Positions 10,842-22,466 of a stretch of DNA of 64,000 nt are shown here, in pieces. This DNA comes from Agapanthus africanus. Its lineage: Eukaryota > Streptophyta > Magnoliopsida > Asparagales > Amaryllidaceae. The stretch's first letter is position 1. Every line of letters starts with the position of its first letter. The stretch is taken from contig JASDDO010000016.1 in assembly GCA_030015575.1 (NCBI GenBank), positions 69,437,396 through 69,501,395 on the forward strand, given 5' to 3'. The notes below the pieces were generated by a model that had not been told where the DNA came from, ran no database searches, and saw only the letters and a list, made by a program, of their open reading frames with translations. The position numbers and the translations under genes were made by a program.

Positions 10842-12104
10842 CCTGCCAGGCTCATCGTCTACTCCATGATCTTCTTGCCCCAGGGTATCTTACTGGGCCC
10901 ACCATGTACACGCAAACGGTTCCTTCTCACTCCTTGAATCGGGTATGCTCATAACTCAGAACCGATAAAACTTATGGTGGACACGAAATATCATATCAAG
11001 GGGAAATCGCCTTTTTAAATAATTCATGTTTTCAAAATGAACTTTACGGTTTCCAAAATCCACGAAACAAAAGTCCTATAAAACATCATACGAGAATATG
11101 GCACTATAGCAATGTATATATGATGCTAACATGATGCGTACTAGCACAATGAAAAATGTCTAACTGTCAATTATGAATGTGGTACAATATATTTATCCAG
11201 GGAAATTTCTATAGTGTGCGTGACATGGCAATTACCAACGGTGTGTGTGGGTGTATGAATCAGTGCTCGTGCAATATGAACCGTTAATAATGGTGCAGTG
11301 CCCTATTTACAATATGTCAATATACAACAGGTAATAGGATGCACAATATGATACCCATGTACAAATTACGATATATAAGCATAGAGCACAAGGTATTGTC
11401 ACTTGAATCTAGCCATCGGCGCATAACGCCACACAGGCGATTACCCCATAAATGTTAAATCTACTCACCGTACGATCTCGAGATAAGTGAATCCGACCAC
11501 TTCTTACCCCATCCTAGGAGCGTCCGAAGTCCCCGCAAGTGATCCTAGCATCGCATAAAACCAAAACGTGTGAGATTAATAGATATTTCAATAAAACACG
11601 GACACACACGTTAAACTAACGAACCAGCTCCCACTTAAGATTTAAGGTATCTGAGCATGTTTTCATTCCTCAGTTTAGGAAGTCCTTGACTCGGCTAGCA
11701 TTAGTGGGTGAAAAGCATCGCACAACGGCTTTCACGCTAGCGCTCACTCCGTCGTTAAGGTAAGGAAGTCAAGCCAATATTACCTAGAGGGCAATGATAC
11801 GATTTCCAAAACTCGAAACAGCAAGCTATCAAGTGTTAGCTTAGCGGGCTAAACATTCCTTGACCACCCCTAAGGTTGCTAACCACATGAAACACCTAAA
11901 CGAAAGTCGGATAAATCTGTACCGCACGTTAACGAAACACTCTAAATATAGAAAACCGGTCCCAGATTTTCTTACAAAAGGAATTAGGGAAAGTTGCACA
12001 TGCTGTAACGACTCTGAATTTTCTGTACAAAATTTTTCTTTTTAATATACAGAAAGGAGTTTATAAGCCTGATTACAAGTTATAAGTATATCTTATTTAA
12101 GAAC
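10842..12104 (-). mobile_element. Truncated gypsy-type LTR fragment
   Basis: From CTGCCAGGCTCATCG on, the sequence follows the LTRs of elements E and G. Shared marks are the CCAGGGTATC...GGGCCCACCATGTAC segment, the AAACGGTTC and ATCGGG words, and a hairpin with arms AACGGT/ACCGTT (11237-11285) where E and G have a differently spelled hairpin. Similarity fades after about 11460 and I cannot place the end. Element A was inserted in this LTR. The rest of the interval shows no coding or RNA features. Confidence 0.55.
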
Positions 12105-12190
12105 AGCAAGAAGCCACTTGTAGCTCACTGGTAAAGCCTCTACACTGCTGTGACGTAGCCCTGTGTTCGAACCCCATCGGACAAATTATA
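12105..12190 (+). mobile_element. SINE-like tRNA-derived module
   Basis: A Pol III box A match TAGCTCACTGGT (12121-12132) is followed 31 bp later by a box B match TGTTCGAACCCC (12164-12175), the spacing seen in tRNAs and in tRNA-derived SINE heads. The ends do not form a tRNA acceptor stem and no anticodon arm is convincing, so a tRNA gene is unlikely. A T-rich stretch follows at 12187-12215. No target duplication was recognised, so this may be a fragment of a SINE. Confidence 0.5.
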
Positions 12191-12307
12191 TTTTTTTCTG
12201 ATTTTTCTTTTAAACTTTTTGGAAGCCCAAAAGTTTACATGTGTAATGCTCATAAAAATGAAAAGACAGAGAAAACAAACATGTGTACAATGTTGTATAT
12301 ACTGGCG

Positions 12308-12312
12308 TGAAC
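12308..12312. repeat. Target-site duplication of element B (left)
   Basis: TGAAC directly precedes the left LTR and is repeated directly after the right LTR at 22467-22471, giving a perfect 5-bp duplication. Joining the flanks restores a continuous pre-insertion site. Confidence 0.95.
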
Positions 12313-14556
12313 TGTAAGTGCACGGCGGCGCCCCGGCCGTCAATCCGACGGCCAAACGCGGAAACGGTGGTAAACTTAAATTTTTGCGGATTTTGCAAAC
12401 CGGCACCACCGCGCACAAAACCCCGGATCGTAACCATTAAACTAGTCTAGCTAACTAACAAGAAAAGGGAAAGAGATATACCGACGATCCAAGTCCTCCG
12501 GTCTTCATCTCCACTCCGATCTCCTCGCGGGATCTCCGTCCGTCTCTTCCTCGTCGGAAAGGGCACCACGAAGCCGGGTACTTTTACGGACTCCCACCTC
12601 AATACCGAGGCAACTCGCGCATGAAGCCGGCTACTCGACATGCTCAAGATATGCTGTAGGGAGTGAATGTAGAATGTATGTCTCACTTTGGGGTTGGTTG
12701 CCATTTGTGGATGATGGAGGAAACAAGACAAGAAAAATGGTGCTTGCATTTTTCTTAACATGAAATGAGATCAAGAAAATGAAACACTCTCAAGGATGAA
12801 GATGAAACTCTCTTCTTCTCTTTTCTTTCTCTCTTTCTTTTTTCTTCTTCTCACTTCAACCATGATAAAAAACTTATGAACTAAGAAAATGGTGGAGAAA
12901 GAATAAGAAGCAAGAAGGGAGGTGATCGTAGTAAAAGGAGGAGGGTGACCACATCCAAAAACATAATCATCACTAAACTTTACATCAATCCTAATCCATT
13001 CTTATCACAATAAAGCATGAAAAGCAAAGATGCTTATCATATCACACCTTTATGCAAATAAGACCTCCACAAAGTGTTATTTGCAAACTTGCAAATAACA
13101 CCCTCCATCGGAAAAGTCCGGCCGGGAAAGAACAAAGAAAAACCGGCCGGAACGGAATGCAAACTGGCAACTCCAGAAAACTGGACCCGTAATAAATTAC
13201 AGGAAAACCCCTATACTGTGCATACACACCCGCATCTGTATTCCGTCCGGATACAAATGCAAAGAGACAAAATCTACACTGTACTATACTAGGACCGGCT
13301 TAAACCAAAGCCGGCTAGTAATATCCGTCCGATCCTGATCCGTGCAATACCGCACGTATCTGATCGAACGCTGCCATATAACTATACGGCCACTAGTACA
13401 AAACGTCCGATCCTGATCCGTGCAATACTGCACGTATCTGATCGGACCCTGCCATATCTCCATACGGCCTCTACAGCGTTTCGCCCGAAAGCTTGAGTAA
13501 CTGAAAGTGTGGTGGACTCTAAAGACTCGTCAATACTATGGCTGTGGATTTAACCACTAGCACGTCAGAGGTATAAGCCAATACGTGACGGGCCACCAGC
13601 TATTGACCAAAAGGGACGTCGATGAGGAAGCTCACCCCGACACCCAACTGAGCCTGTCAGTGACAATATCCGTACAGTCCGGTCCGTTCGTCTATGAGCA
13701 TCGCATGGCGGGCCTAGGGGGTTGGTAAAAGTCAGACCCCCAAAAGCGGTACAAGTCGTGTCGGAGTGTAGCCCAGAACACCCTGAGATACTACTGGAAT
13801 ACTTACCAGTAAATCTCCTGCCTTGGCCAAGTTCTTTGTGTAATGGCTCTCCTAGACACAGCGCGACCTCACCCCCAATACCGGGAGAGACGAAACCCCC
13901 GAAGATCCGCTCACTGCCTCCATGTGGCTCGGGACTGTACCCAACTAAAACCTGTTTGCACGACTCCTTTGAGCCGTGGTAGGGTAGTAATCAAAGTACA
14001 GTGGGAACTCACACGAGACAAATGACGATCCCCAGGTCGATGAACTAACCTGTACACATGTCACCAGGGAACTGCTATCTGACGTCAGGTATAAGACCAA
14101 CTAGCATGTTCCCGGCGAGTCCTGTCCGGTGTACTCATAACCCAATGAGCACCTGTATACATCTTAGGTGATCCAACTGACACCAGTGGCTTGTGAGACC
14201 GGCCACCGCCCCTCGTCGGGGTCTCGACTGTATACACTAGTCTACTCTGGAGTATCGATGCCCTGTCTCGAAACTCCTACGACTAGGGACCTTTTAAGGA
14301 TGTGCTTATAGACTACCAGCTCCCACGTATATGATCGCCCTCATACTGCCGGTAGTCAAGCAAGAATCCTAGGGGCTCTATCAACGTGCAATAGTGATCT
14401 GTCAGGTCACCTAAAGCAGTACACGATGATAGAGGTAAACCAGATAGCATACTATCATCTCGAGTAAGACTGTCCTACCGGGATAGGTCCTCCCTCAATC
14501 ATTGCAATCACGTGCCTGTGATCCAATAATTGACTCTGAGGGCACTATCTCCAACA
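12313..14556 (-). repeat. 3' LTR of element B (left copy)
   Basis: The LTR runs from TGTAAGTGCACGG to TATCTCCAACA, 2,244 bp, and is followed by the polypurine tract. A hairpin GGCCGTC/GACGGCC lies at 12335-12353 near the U5 end, the conserved 16-mer GGACTCTAAAGACTCG at 13514-13529, and the stem-loop with loop TGCCCTGTC at 14249-14277. Open frames within it (for example 12447-12761 and 13722-13982) recur in the right LTR simply because the LTRs are nearly identical; they show no domains. Confidence 0.95.
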
Positions 14557-14571
14557 ATCTCCCACTTGCAC
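14557..14571 (-). other. Polypurine tract of element B
   Basis: The minus strand reads GTGCAAGTGGGAGAT directly before the 3' LTR. The same 15 bases occupy this place in elements C (47942-47956) and D (57539-57553), so the three share the plus-strand priming signal. Confidence 0.9.
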
Positions 14572-17500
14572 TCAAGGCTAATTATTGCGATGTCGCATAC
14601 TCACAGCCCGTGTGATACCGAACACCCAACTCCTCTACTAGTCAGTCTCACAAATCCCGTTTGTGAAACTATTGCGGTCGAGGAATAGCCTCAGTGAGTG
14701 GATCCGCCTAGAAGTTTCTTTCTATGTCTCTCTATATCTCAAGTTCGCGGAGAAAGCCATCTCCCGAAATGAGCAATACCTGCCTTAGAATGTCTGGATG
14801 TCTGATGGGACGTAGCTCATAAATGAACTCCAAATCCAAACTTCTTAGACTGTATCTTCAACTGAACTTAATCAGTATCCTGCGCCATGCCACCCTCAGT
14901 ATTGCCTTGGACCACCTGTCCAAAATACTGCCCCTCGTCAGAGGGAAAAACTATAACTCTGACAACCTCCTTGTCGTCCAGGTCACCTTGGAAGCCTGGA
15001 ATGATAACCGTCTCCTAAAAGAGGCAGCCGTTATCATATCCCTAGAACAGCCACTTATGTTCTAAAACTGCTTCCGACTGTTTCTCCAGGATTGGATCAA
15101 TGTCAACTTATTGCATCTAGTGCAAGAACAACATCTGGTGTGGTACTTGACATCTCACGATTGACTCAATTGCCTGAGCAAGTGATCTGCCAATCATGCA
15201 CGTCCCTCTCCCCTTTAGTCTGTAAGACACCTTTGGAGAGGGTGACTCCATTACCTGCAGGTACACTACCGTGCCAGGAGTCGTCCATTCTAAATACCCT
15301 TAGAATGCTGTCTAAGTACCCTGATTGGGAAACCACCCAAATCTAGATCTAAAACCATAGATCTAGTAACCAGTATGTCTGATATAATGTCCAAGTCCTT
15401 TGTGGAGAAACCACTGTGTGACGACCAAAGTATAACCGATCGTAGTAAAGGAATATCACTTCCTAGTACCTTCTCAACAGATCCATCCCCTATTCTGATG
15501 ACGTCAAACCTATGACTGTCACATCAGAAATAGATGATCTATCTCCGCTACATCTGCTTTAGTCTATAAATAGACATAAGCCTGATGTCCACCAATGCTT
15601 CCGCTGCTCCCACTGACTACGACAACCCTCTGGCAGAGTCATACAGACGTGCACTTCTAAAGCAAGTTTAGAACGACTCTATACTCATCCTCCTGCCGGG
15701 TCTCGCAGCCTGGAACAACAACAATGGCAAGTGTGGGTAAACAAGAACTTCCCTGTCACCGTCCTTGAGGCTACCGAAGTACCTCTCGGGTGCCTGAAGT
15801 TACCCACCTTATCTGCGGAGTGGCCAATGGAATGTCAAATCAGATTGAATCTTCAGGTTCCTTATCAAATCTTCAGTAATCGTTTGCGGTTCTGGAATCA
15901 CTTCCAGTTCTACCATACTCCCACTACTGTTTTCTGAAAAAATCCATTTTTGTTAAAACTGTGGCGAGTCAAGATGGTAGAAAAATCAACCCTCGTCATA
16001 GCCTGGGTCAACCCACAAACAGCCATTACAGAAACGTGCCTTGAGTTATCCAGAGTCTGGTTTTAATCATAAGCCAGACAACTCCCCGTACCTTAACAAC
16101 GTTAAGATATCAACTGTTCTACATCCAATATAGAACCAGAGGCACTGATTTAATTGAACCAGATTCAAATCATGCAGCTATCTCCAGTGCATGTCAACTA
16201 AATGGAAGGAGGCCAATCAGCGTTACTCAACTTAGGAATACTTCCAATTATGAGTAACCTGAAAGAGAAGCAATTTCTCTTTATCATTACTATCAACTGA
16301 ATACCATACACAAGTATCTACATCTTCGATCACTTTGAAGAATCCCGATACTTGCTACACCTGGTTCTCTACTCTATTCAAATACCTATAACTCCTCAAA
16401 ACTTAGACCCTGTGTTTCTACGAAACACATGTCTAAGAACTAGAGAAGTCAAAAGTAAACAGAATATAGTATGAGGACCAACCCCTCTGTCCTAATGGAC
16501 ACTGGACAACATACAATACTCTGTATAAGTCCGCTGAGTCTAACAACTCTTTCACTGTGTGTTGTAGGTTGAAAACTGTACTTATGGTCAAGAAGAATTA
16601 CACCGCTGTTTAATGCTCCTTACCTAACCATCCACTGATATAGGTAAATGTCATCGACATAATATCAAAAGGTATATCTCACTCTATGAAAATAGACGTA
16701 CAGATATATCAATTTGAAATTGGTGCACAACAGCGGATATTCAAAACCAAATATTTGCCGACCGGCAAACAGCCCAGATGATCTCCTCAAATATCACCGA
16801 TTACAACGAATCCCGATATAATGGGGATGATCACCCAATTCCCAATAATTTACTCCCACTCATCATCTGTAAAACCATACAGATGTGAGAATCATACCTG
16901 GTAAATACATACCCTGGAGTAAAGACTAATTGGGAAATCAGTTTTCTTTTAACATTACACAGTGAGACTGAAACATTGAAATGTTTCATTGGGGTATCCT
17001 GGCATTCCTAGTAATGCCTCATCCATTATCCAGATTCACAACTATAACCGTATAATTCTTTGCCACCTCTCCAAATCCCTTCATATGTCTTTAGTCATTA
17101 CCTTCTGCACACCCCTTAGGCCAAATGGTTTTCTTCCTTCCCTACCGTTCGGCACCAGCCTATGGTTTGGAAGAAGACTATCCAAAAAGCATAAAGGGTG
17201 TACTGTCCTAATCCTAGGAGCACTCGCAACGCGAGAGAAGGTGAAGATAAAAGACACCTGAATGTACTTTATTCCTATTTCTCCTGAACCAGGATCCATC
17301 CCCGAACTGGAACAAGATCCTTTCGAGTTCGTATATAACCATACGATGGATTATCCAATAAAATGGGATCTTCGTAGTGATACGGAGTGTCCTGGAGAAA
17401 TACAAAGGTGATTTATGATTGGCGAAGAAATACTTGGTTTGGTCGTGAATAGCAGTCGCAATTTACTTTGCCCTCTTACTAATCCCTTACTTTGTCTTAA

Positions 17501-17890
17501 TCTTAATACCTTCTGCACACCGTTTAGGCTAATTGGTTTTCTTCATTCCCTACCGGTCGGCACCAGCCTATGGTTTGGAAGAAGACTATCCAATTTGCAC
17601 AATAGGTGTACTACTCCTAAACTAAGGAGTACTCGCAACCTGAGAGAGGGTGAAAAGAAAAGACAACTGAATAATCCTATCCGTTTTCTCCAGAACCAGA
17701 AACCATCCTCGAATTCCTTCGAGTTCGTATCTAACCATACGATGGTTTTGTCCAATGGAAGTGGACGTTCGCAGTAACACGGGGTGTCCTGGAGAAAAGG
17801 GTAAAAGTAGGAGTGGCAATGAGGTCTGCAACTCTGACAATCCAAAAGCCAGTGTTAAGTAGGTTCGGTCAACTTGGTCACTGAGTCATA
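14572..17890 (-). pseudogene. Decayed copia polyprotein region of element B
   Basis: The region is collinear with the polyprotein of element C at nucleotide level. For example, the RNase H end around 14690-14800 keeps GTGGATCCGCC and CTGATGGGAC, and the RT/RNase H area around 15190-15260 keeps AGAGGGTGACTCCAT. Stops and frameshifts are everywhere. The stretch that in C and D encodes the RT active site is deleted near 15460. A tandem duplication of about 408 bp (17101-17400 and 17509-17800) replaces part of gag and is also present in element D. No open frame longer than about 120 codons carries a recognisable domain. Confidence 0.75.
17101..17800 (-). repeat. 408-bp tandem duplication in the gag region of B
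   Basis: Two copies begin CCTTCTGCACACC at 17101 and 17509 and share GGCACCAGCCTATGGTTTGG and the downstream words TTCGAGTTCGTAT and ACCATACGATGG. Element D has the same duplication (60150 and 60559, period 409), so it arose before the two lineages separated. Element C has no such repeat. Confidence 0.8.
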
Positions 17891-18212
17891 GTCTTAGGGT
17901 CGGGTCAATGGTCGCTGCCAGAGAGAGAGAAAAGAAACACTCAGCGTGCACTCTAACCTAGATCAGAATGGTTGTCACTTTTTCTAATCAGGAAACCTCC
18001 CACTGTACCTCAAATTCTTCTCCAAACCTGAAAGAAGAATTAGTCGGGGTCACCCGAGGAGTAAACCAACTCATCAGTGGGAATCGGGATCCAACTCTCA
18101 TCGCATGATAACGTGACGGAATCCGCTCACGGTATCACACTCCAGAAGGTATGCGCATATCTGGCAAGTTTCAGTTCTTTTGAAACTCCCGATGTGATTT
18201 CTGCCCCATGCT

Positions 18213-18424
18213 CTTATGACCTTGGCGTGAGGTCAAAATATCATAAGTCACATGTCAAGTTCTACTCGTCATTATCCAGGTTAATTTGAATCCACCCGTA
18301 CATACCCTTGACGTAGGCCAAAATAGTAGTACGACTGTCCCAAACCAAAGCATCTATCTATGCAACAGATAAATACCCGGCAGCTACCAATCACTATGCC
18401 TTGGCGTGAGGTCAAAATACATAG
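18213..18424 (-). repeat. Three hairpin units in the leader of element B
   Basis: Outer stems are CTTATGA/TCATAAG (18213-18247), CGTAC/GTACG (18297-18333) and CTATG/CATAG (18394-18424), with inner cores CCTTGGCGTGAGGTC or CCTTGACGTAGGCC. Units 2 and 3 pair with different bases from those of element A, which supports conserved folding. Confidence 0.7.
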
Positions 18425-18862
18425 CTTGAATACTACCGAATATTTAACTGAAATGACGGAGGGCTACGAATGGTTTCTGGCGAAAACCTTTAACGTAATG
18501 AACTTGATATCGTTGAAGGAACGGATAGCTTTTTAGAAAATATAGTGACGAAAACCTTTACTAAAGAGGTCACTCCCGGTGAAGGGATCTCGGCTCTTTC
18601 CCCGTAGAATGGGGTGCAGGATATTCTAACTGAATACCACGGTGCAAAGCAAAAGTAATCGGCTATAGTGAAGTTAATGCCCTGACGCAAACTTCTGTCC
18701 AAGGGGTCACTCCCGGTGAAGGGATCTCGGCCCTTGCCTCGTCGACTGAGGAGCAGGATATTCCAAATGAATACCACGATGCAAAACATAAGTGAACGTC
18801 CTTGCAATAACAGCTTTTTGAAAAGTGTTCCAACAACATCAGATTAGGTTTGTTTTTAAACT

Positions 18863-18884
18863 TGCATTGATCCGAATCAATGCA
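18863..18884 (-). other. Conserved small leader hairpin (element B)
   Basis: TGCATTGAT and ATCAATGCA form a 9-bp stem with loop CCGA, followed by GTCCCATC. It is the positional equivalent of 6721-6741 in A, 61923-61944 in D and the duplicated GCATTA/TAATGC pair at 52825-52873 in C. Confidence 0.65.
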
Positions 18885-18924
18885 GTCCCATCAATTGATC
18901 ACACCAAAAAGAACGAAAATATAC

Positions 18925-19020
18925 TGACGTACGTATATGCCATCCGCATTCGCCACTGGGTCCCGTCATTACCCGTTAGGTTAGCTAACTAACGACAGAG
19001 CGGGGACTGGACTAGCGCGG
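18925..19020 (-). other. Highly conserved 95-nt leader block (element B)
   Basis: The block contains GCATTCGCCACTGGG, CCCGTCATTACCCGTTAGG and ACTAACGACAGAGC. I count about 8 differences in 95 positions from element C, while the flanks are far more different. GTTAG/CTAAC and CCCG/CGGG words give nested complementary arms. Confidence 0.7.
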
Positions 19021-19222
19021 ATGTAAAACATATACAACATCTACTAATATATATACCAATATATTATATTTCGCTCAAGGCGTGAAAAGAAATGCAACAT
19101 CACAGAAATGTACAGCATCACAGAACAATACAGATATCTGGGATCCCCGGGTTTCACAGAGCCACTACTGAAACCCGACGTTCCCCTGGTCGTGTGGATA
19201 GCCTGTGCAATGAAATCCTAGA

Positions 19223-19475
19223 CCCCTACGGGCGTGGCAAGTTACCCGCCAAAACCTGAAGCGAGGCAGCCCCCTTCAGCTCCGTGAATGGACCACCCAG
19301 CACTCCACGGGATCCGGCAACTTGGGCACCCCTCCTGGGTCAACCTGTACCCCCTACGAGTGCGGCGAATAGCCCGCCAATCCTAGAGTGAAGCCCCCTC
19401 CGTCTCAATGCCATGAGATGCGGGCTTGTTGCCCTCTAGAACCCGGCTATCCGTGCACCCCACCGCGGGGTAATC
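19223..19475 (-). repeat. 128-bp tandem repeat in the leader of B
   Basis: Two copies start with CCCCTACG at 19223 and 19351, each followed by GCGGC/GTGGC and CCGCCAA, and each ending near a GTGCACCCC-like word. D has the same two copies (62281 and 62410), while A (around 6983) and C (around 53170) have one. Confidence 0.7.
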
Positions 19476-19962
19476 CTAGTACAGAAAGTAAAATATACAT
19501 ACAACGGGTACATCGACCGCAACCAGGTCGTGCCCCAAAAGAATAATACAATCAGGCAGTGACGGCAGTCCACATGTCGGACGCTCGCCCCGCAATATCA
19601 AATGTACATAATACAACAACACTGTACTAGCATTGCATCCAGGCTATCCCCCACGACCGATCCGCAACATCACAGCATAAACATAGAACATCAACGTGAA
19701 AGTCACGTTCGCAAATCCGTCTAACCGGGCTATAGCAGTTAGACAGGATTTACCGATCGAGTGACATTCACGGTCGCAGATATAATGTAAATACTGTGAA
19801 AAATGTGTTTTAAAATATTCCGATCGATCAAAAATTAACAAGTGGGCCCTCAATCAAAACTGTAGCACTCACAGAAATCTTGGGCCCAATTTTAATATTC
19901 CAAAACCCATATTTTAAGCCCAGAAGGCCTCTGAAAAAATTTGGTGATGTGATGTGAATAGT

Positions 19963-20010
19963 GCGCGGCGGAAGGGCCGCACGAGGGGGGGTTTCGCGGC
20001 GGATCCGCGC
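19963..20010. repeat. Eroded GC-rich palindrome (element B)
   Basis: GCGCGGCGG (19963) and GCGGCGGATCCGCGC (to 20010) keep 6 bp of outer pairing and the GGATCC centre. It lies about 210 bp from the primer site, where C and D have much better palindromes. Confidence 0.55.
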
Positions 20011-20208
20011 TCCAACTGTGGAGTTACATCGTCAAATTTTTACAGAACTCTTAGATTTTCCAGTACATCAATATTTTACAACCTGAAAAATTTTTCGAGA
20101 CCAAAAATTTTCAACAGAAACTGATTCGAACTATAATGCAGTTTTGGAACATTCGATCGATCGAAACAGAAAAACACATTACACCAAGCTAGACTATGTT
20201 AATGGCGA

Positions 20209-20222
20209 GGCTTTGATACCAC
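20209..20222 (-). other. Primer-binding site of element B, tRNA-Met type
   Basis: The minus strand reads GTGGTATCAAAGCC immediately after the LTR, one base different from the standard TGGTATCAGAGC complement of initiator tRNA-Met. Confidence 0.8.
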
Positions 20223-22466
20223 TGTAAGTGCACGGCGGCGCCCCGGCCGTCAATCCGACGGCCAAACGCGGAAACGGTGGTAAACTTAGATTTTTGCGGA
20301 TTTTGCAAACCGGCACCACCGCGCACAAAACCCCGGATCGTAACCATTAAACTAGTCTAGCTAACTAACAAGAAAAGGGAAAGAGATATACCGACGATCC
20401 AAGTCCTCCGGTCTTCATCTCCACTCCGATCTCCTCGCGGGATCTCCGTCCGTCTCTTCCTCGTCGGAAAGGGCACCACGAAGCCGGGTACTTTTACGGA
20501 CTCCCACCTCAATACCGAGGCAACTCGCGCATGAAGCCGGCTACTCGACATGCTCAAGATATGCTGTAGGGAGTGAATGTAGAATGTATGTCTCACTTTG
20601 GGGTTGGTTGCCATTTGTGGATGATGGAGGAAACAAGACAAGAAAAATGGTGCTTGCATTTTTCTTAACATGAAATGAGATCAAGAAAATGAAACACTCT
20701 CAAGGATGAAGATGAAACTCTCTTCTTCTCTTTTCTTTCTCTCTTTCTTTTTTCTTCTTCTCACTTCAACCATGATAAAAAACTTATGAACTAAGAAAAT
20801 GGTGGAGAAAGAATAAGAAGCAAGAAGGGAGGTGATCGTAGTAAAAGGAGGAGGGTGACCACATCCAAAAACATAATCATCACTAAACTTTACATCAATC
20901 CTAATCCATTCTTATCACAATAAAGCATGAAAAGCAAAGATGCTTATCATATCACACCTTTATGCAAATAAGACCTCCACAAAGTGTTATTTGCAAACTT
21001 GCAAATAACACCCTCCAACGGAAAAGTCCGGCCGGGAAAGAACAAAGAAAAACCGGCCGGAACGGAATGCAAACTGGCAACTCCAGAAAACTGGTCCCGT
21101 AATAAATTACAGAAAAACCCTTATACTGTGCATACACACCCGCATCTGTATTCCATCCGGATACAAATGCAAAGAGACAAAATCTACACTGTACTATACT
21201 AGGACCGGCTTAAACCAAAGCCGGCTAGTAATATCCGTCCGATCCTGATCCGTGCAATACCGCACGTATCTGATCGAACGCTGCCATATAACTATACGGC
21301 CACTAGTACAAAACGTCCGATCCTGATCCGTGCAATACTGCACGTATCTGATCGGACCCTGCCATATCTCCATACGGCCTCTACAGCGTTTCGCCCGAAA
21401 GCTTGAGTAACTGAAAGTGTGGTGGACTCTAAAGACTCGTCAATACTATGGCTGTGGATTTAACCACTAGCACGTCAGAGGTATAAGCCAATACGTGACG
21501 GGCCACCAGCTATTGACCAAAAGGGACGTCGATGAGGAAGCTCACCCCGACACCCAACTGAGCCTGTCAGTGACAATATCCGTACAGTCCGGTCCGTTCG
21601 TCTATGAGCATCGCATGGCGGGCCTAGGGGGTTGGTAAAAGTCAGACCCCCAAAAGCGGTACAAGTCGTGTCGGAGTGTAGCCCAGAACACCCTGAGATA
21701 CTACTGGAATACTTACCAGTAAATCTCCTGCCTTGGCCAAGGTCTTTGTGTAATGGCTCTCCTAGACACAGCGCGACCTCACCCCCAATACCGGGAGAGA
21801 CGAAACCCCCGAAGATCCGCTCACTGCCTCCATGTGGCTCGGGACTGTACCCAACTAAAACCTGTTTGCACGACTCCTTTGAGCCGTGGTAGGGTAGTAA
21901 TCAAAGTATAGTGGGAACTCACACGAGACAAATGACGATCCCCAGGTCGATGAACTAACCTGTACACATGTCACCAGGGAACTGCTATCTGACGTCAGGT
22001 ATAAGACCAACTAGCATGTTCCCGGCGAGTCCTGTCCGGTGTACTCATAACCCAATGAGCACCTGTATACATCTTAGGTGATCCAACTGACACCAGTGGC
22101 TTGTGAGACCGGCCACCGCCCCTCGTCGGGGTCTCGACTGTATACACTAGTCTACTCTGGAGTATCGATGCCCTGTCTCGAAACTCCTACGACTAGGGAC
22201 CTTTTAAGGATGTGCTTATAGACTACCAGCTCCCACGTATATGATCGCCCTCATACTGCCGGTAGTCAAGCAAGAATCCTAGGGGCTCTATCAACGTGCA
22301 ATAGTGATCTGTCAGGTCACCTAAAGCAGTACACGATGATAGAGGTAAACCAGATAGCATACTATCATCTCGAGTAAGACTGTCCTACCGGGATAGGTCC
22401 TCCCTCAATCATTGCAATCACGTGCCTGTGATCCAATAATTGACTCTGAGGGCACTATCTCCAACA
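20223..22466 (-). repeat. 5' LTR of element B (right copy)
   Basis: This 2,244-bp LTR, bounded by TGTAAG and CCAACA, is equal in length to the left copy. Differences found by eye lie near the U5 end (one), around 21018-21155 (five) and near 21742 and 21908 (one each). It is followed by TGAAC, the second target duplication. Confidence 0.95.

Larger units (their letters stand above)
17891..20208 (-). other. Untranslated leader of element B
   Basis: About 2.3 kb lies between the gag-start equivalent and the primer site. From gag outward it holds three hairpin units (18213-18424), a duplicated block (18561 and about 18698), a 9-bp hairpin (18863-18884), a 95-bp conserved block (18925-19020), a 128-bp-period tandem repeat (19223 and 19351) and an eroded GC palindrome (19963-20010). 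No coding sequence is recognised. Confidence 0.75.
12313..22466 (-). mobile_element. Copia-type element B, complete but non-coding
   Basis: A complete 10,154-bp element with two 2,244-bp LTRs, a 5,666-bp interior, polypurine tract, tRNA-Met-type primer site and TGAAC duplication. By eye the LTRs differ at about 8 positions (0.36%), so insertion is recent. The interior nevertheless has no usable frame: pol is recognisable only as scattered nucleotide similarity to element C, and the RT active-site segment still readable in element D is missing. It is best described as a non-autonomous copia that depends on proteins from elsewhere; element C is a candidate helper. Confidence 0.9.

Noticed and set aside
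12105..12190. A functional tRNA gene
   Set aside because: Boxes A and B are present, but there is no acceptor stem or credible anticodon arm.
12447..12761. 104-codon frame present identically at 12447-12761 and 20357-20671
   Set aside because: Both lie at the same place in the two LTRs of B. Identity reflects LTR duplication, not protein constraint.
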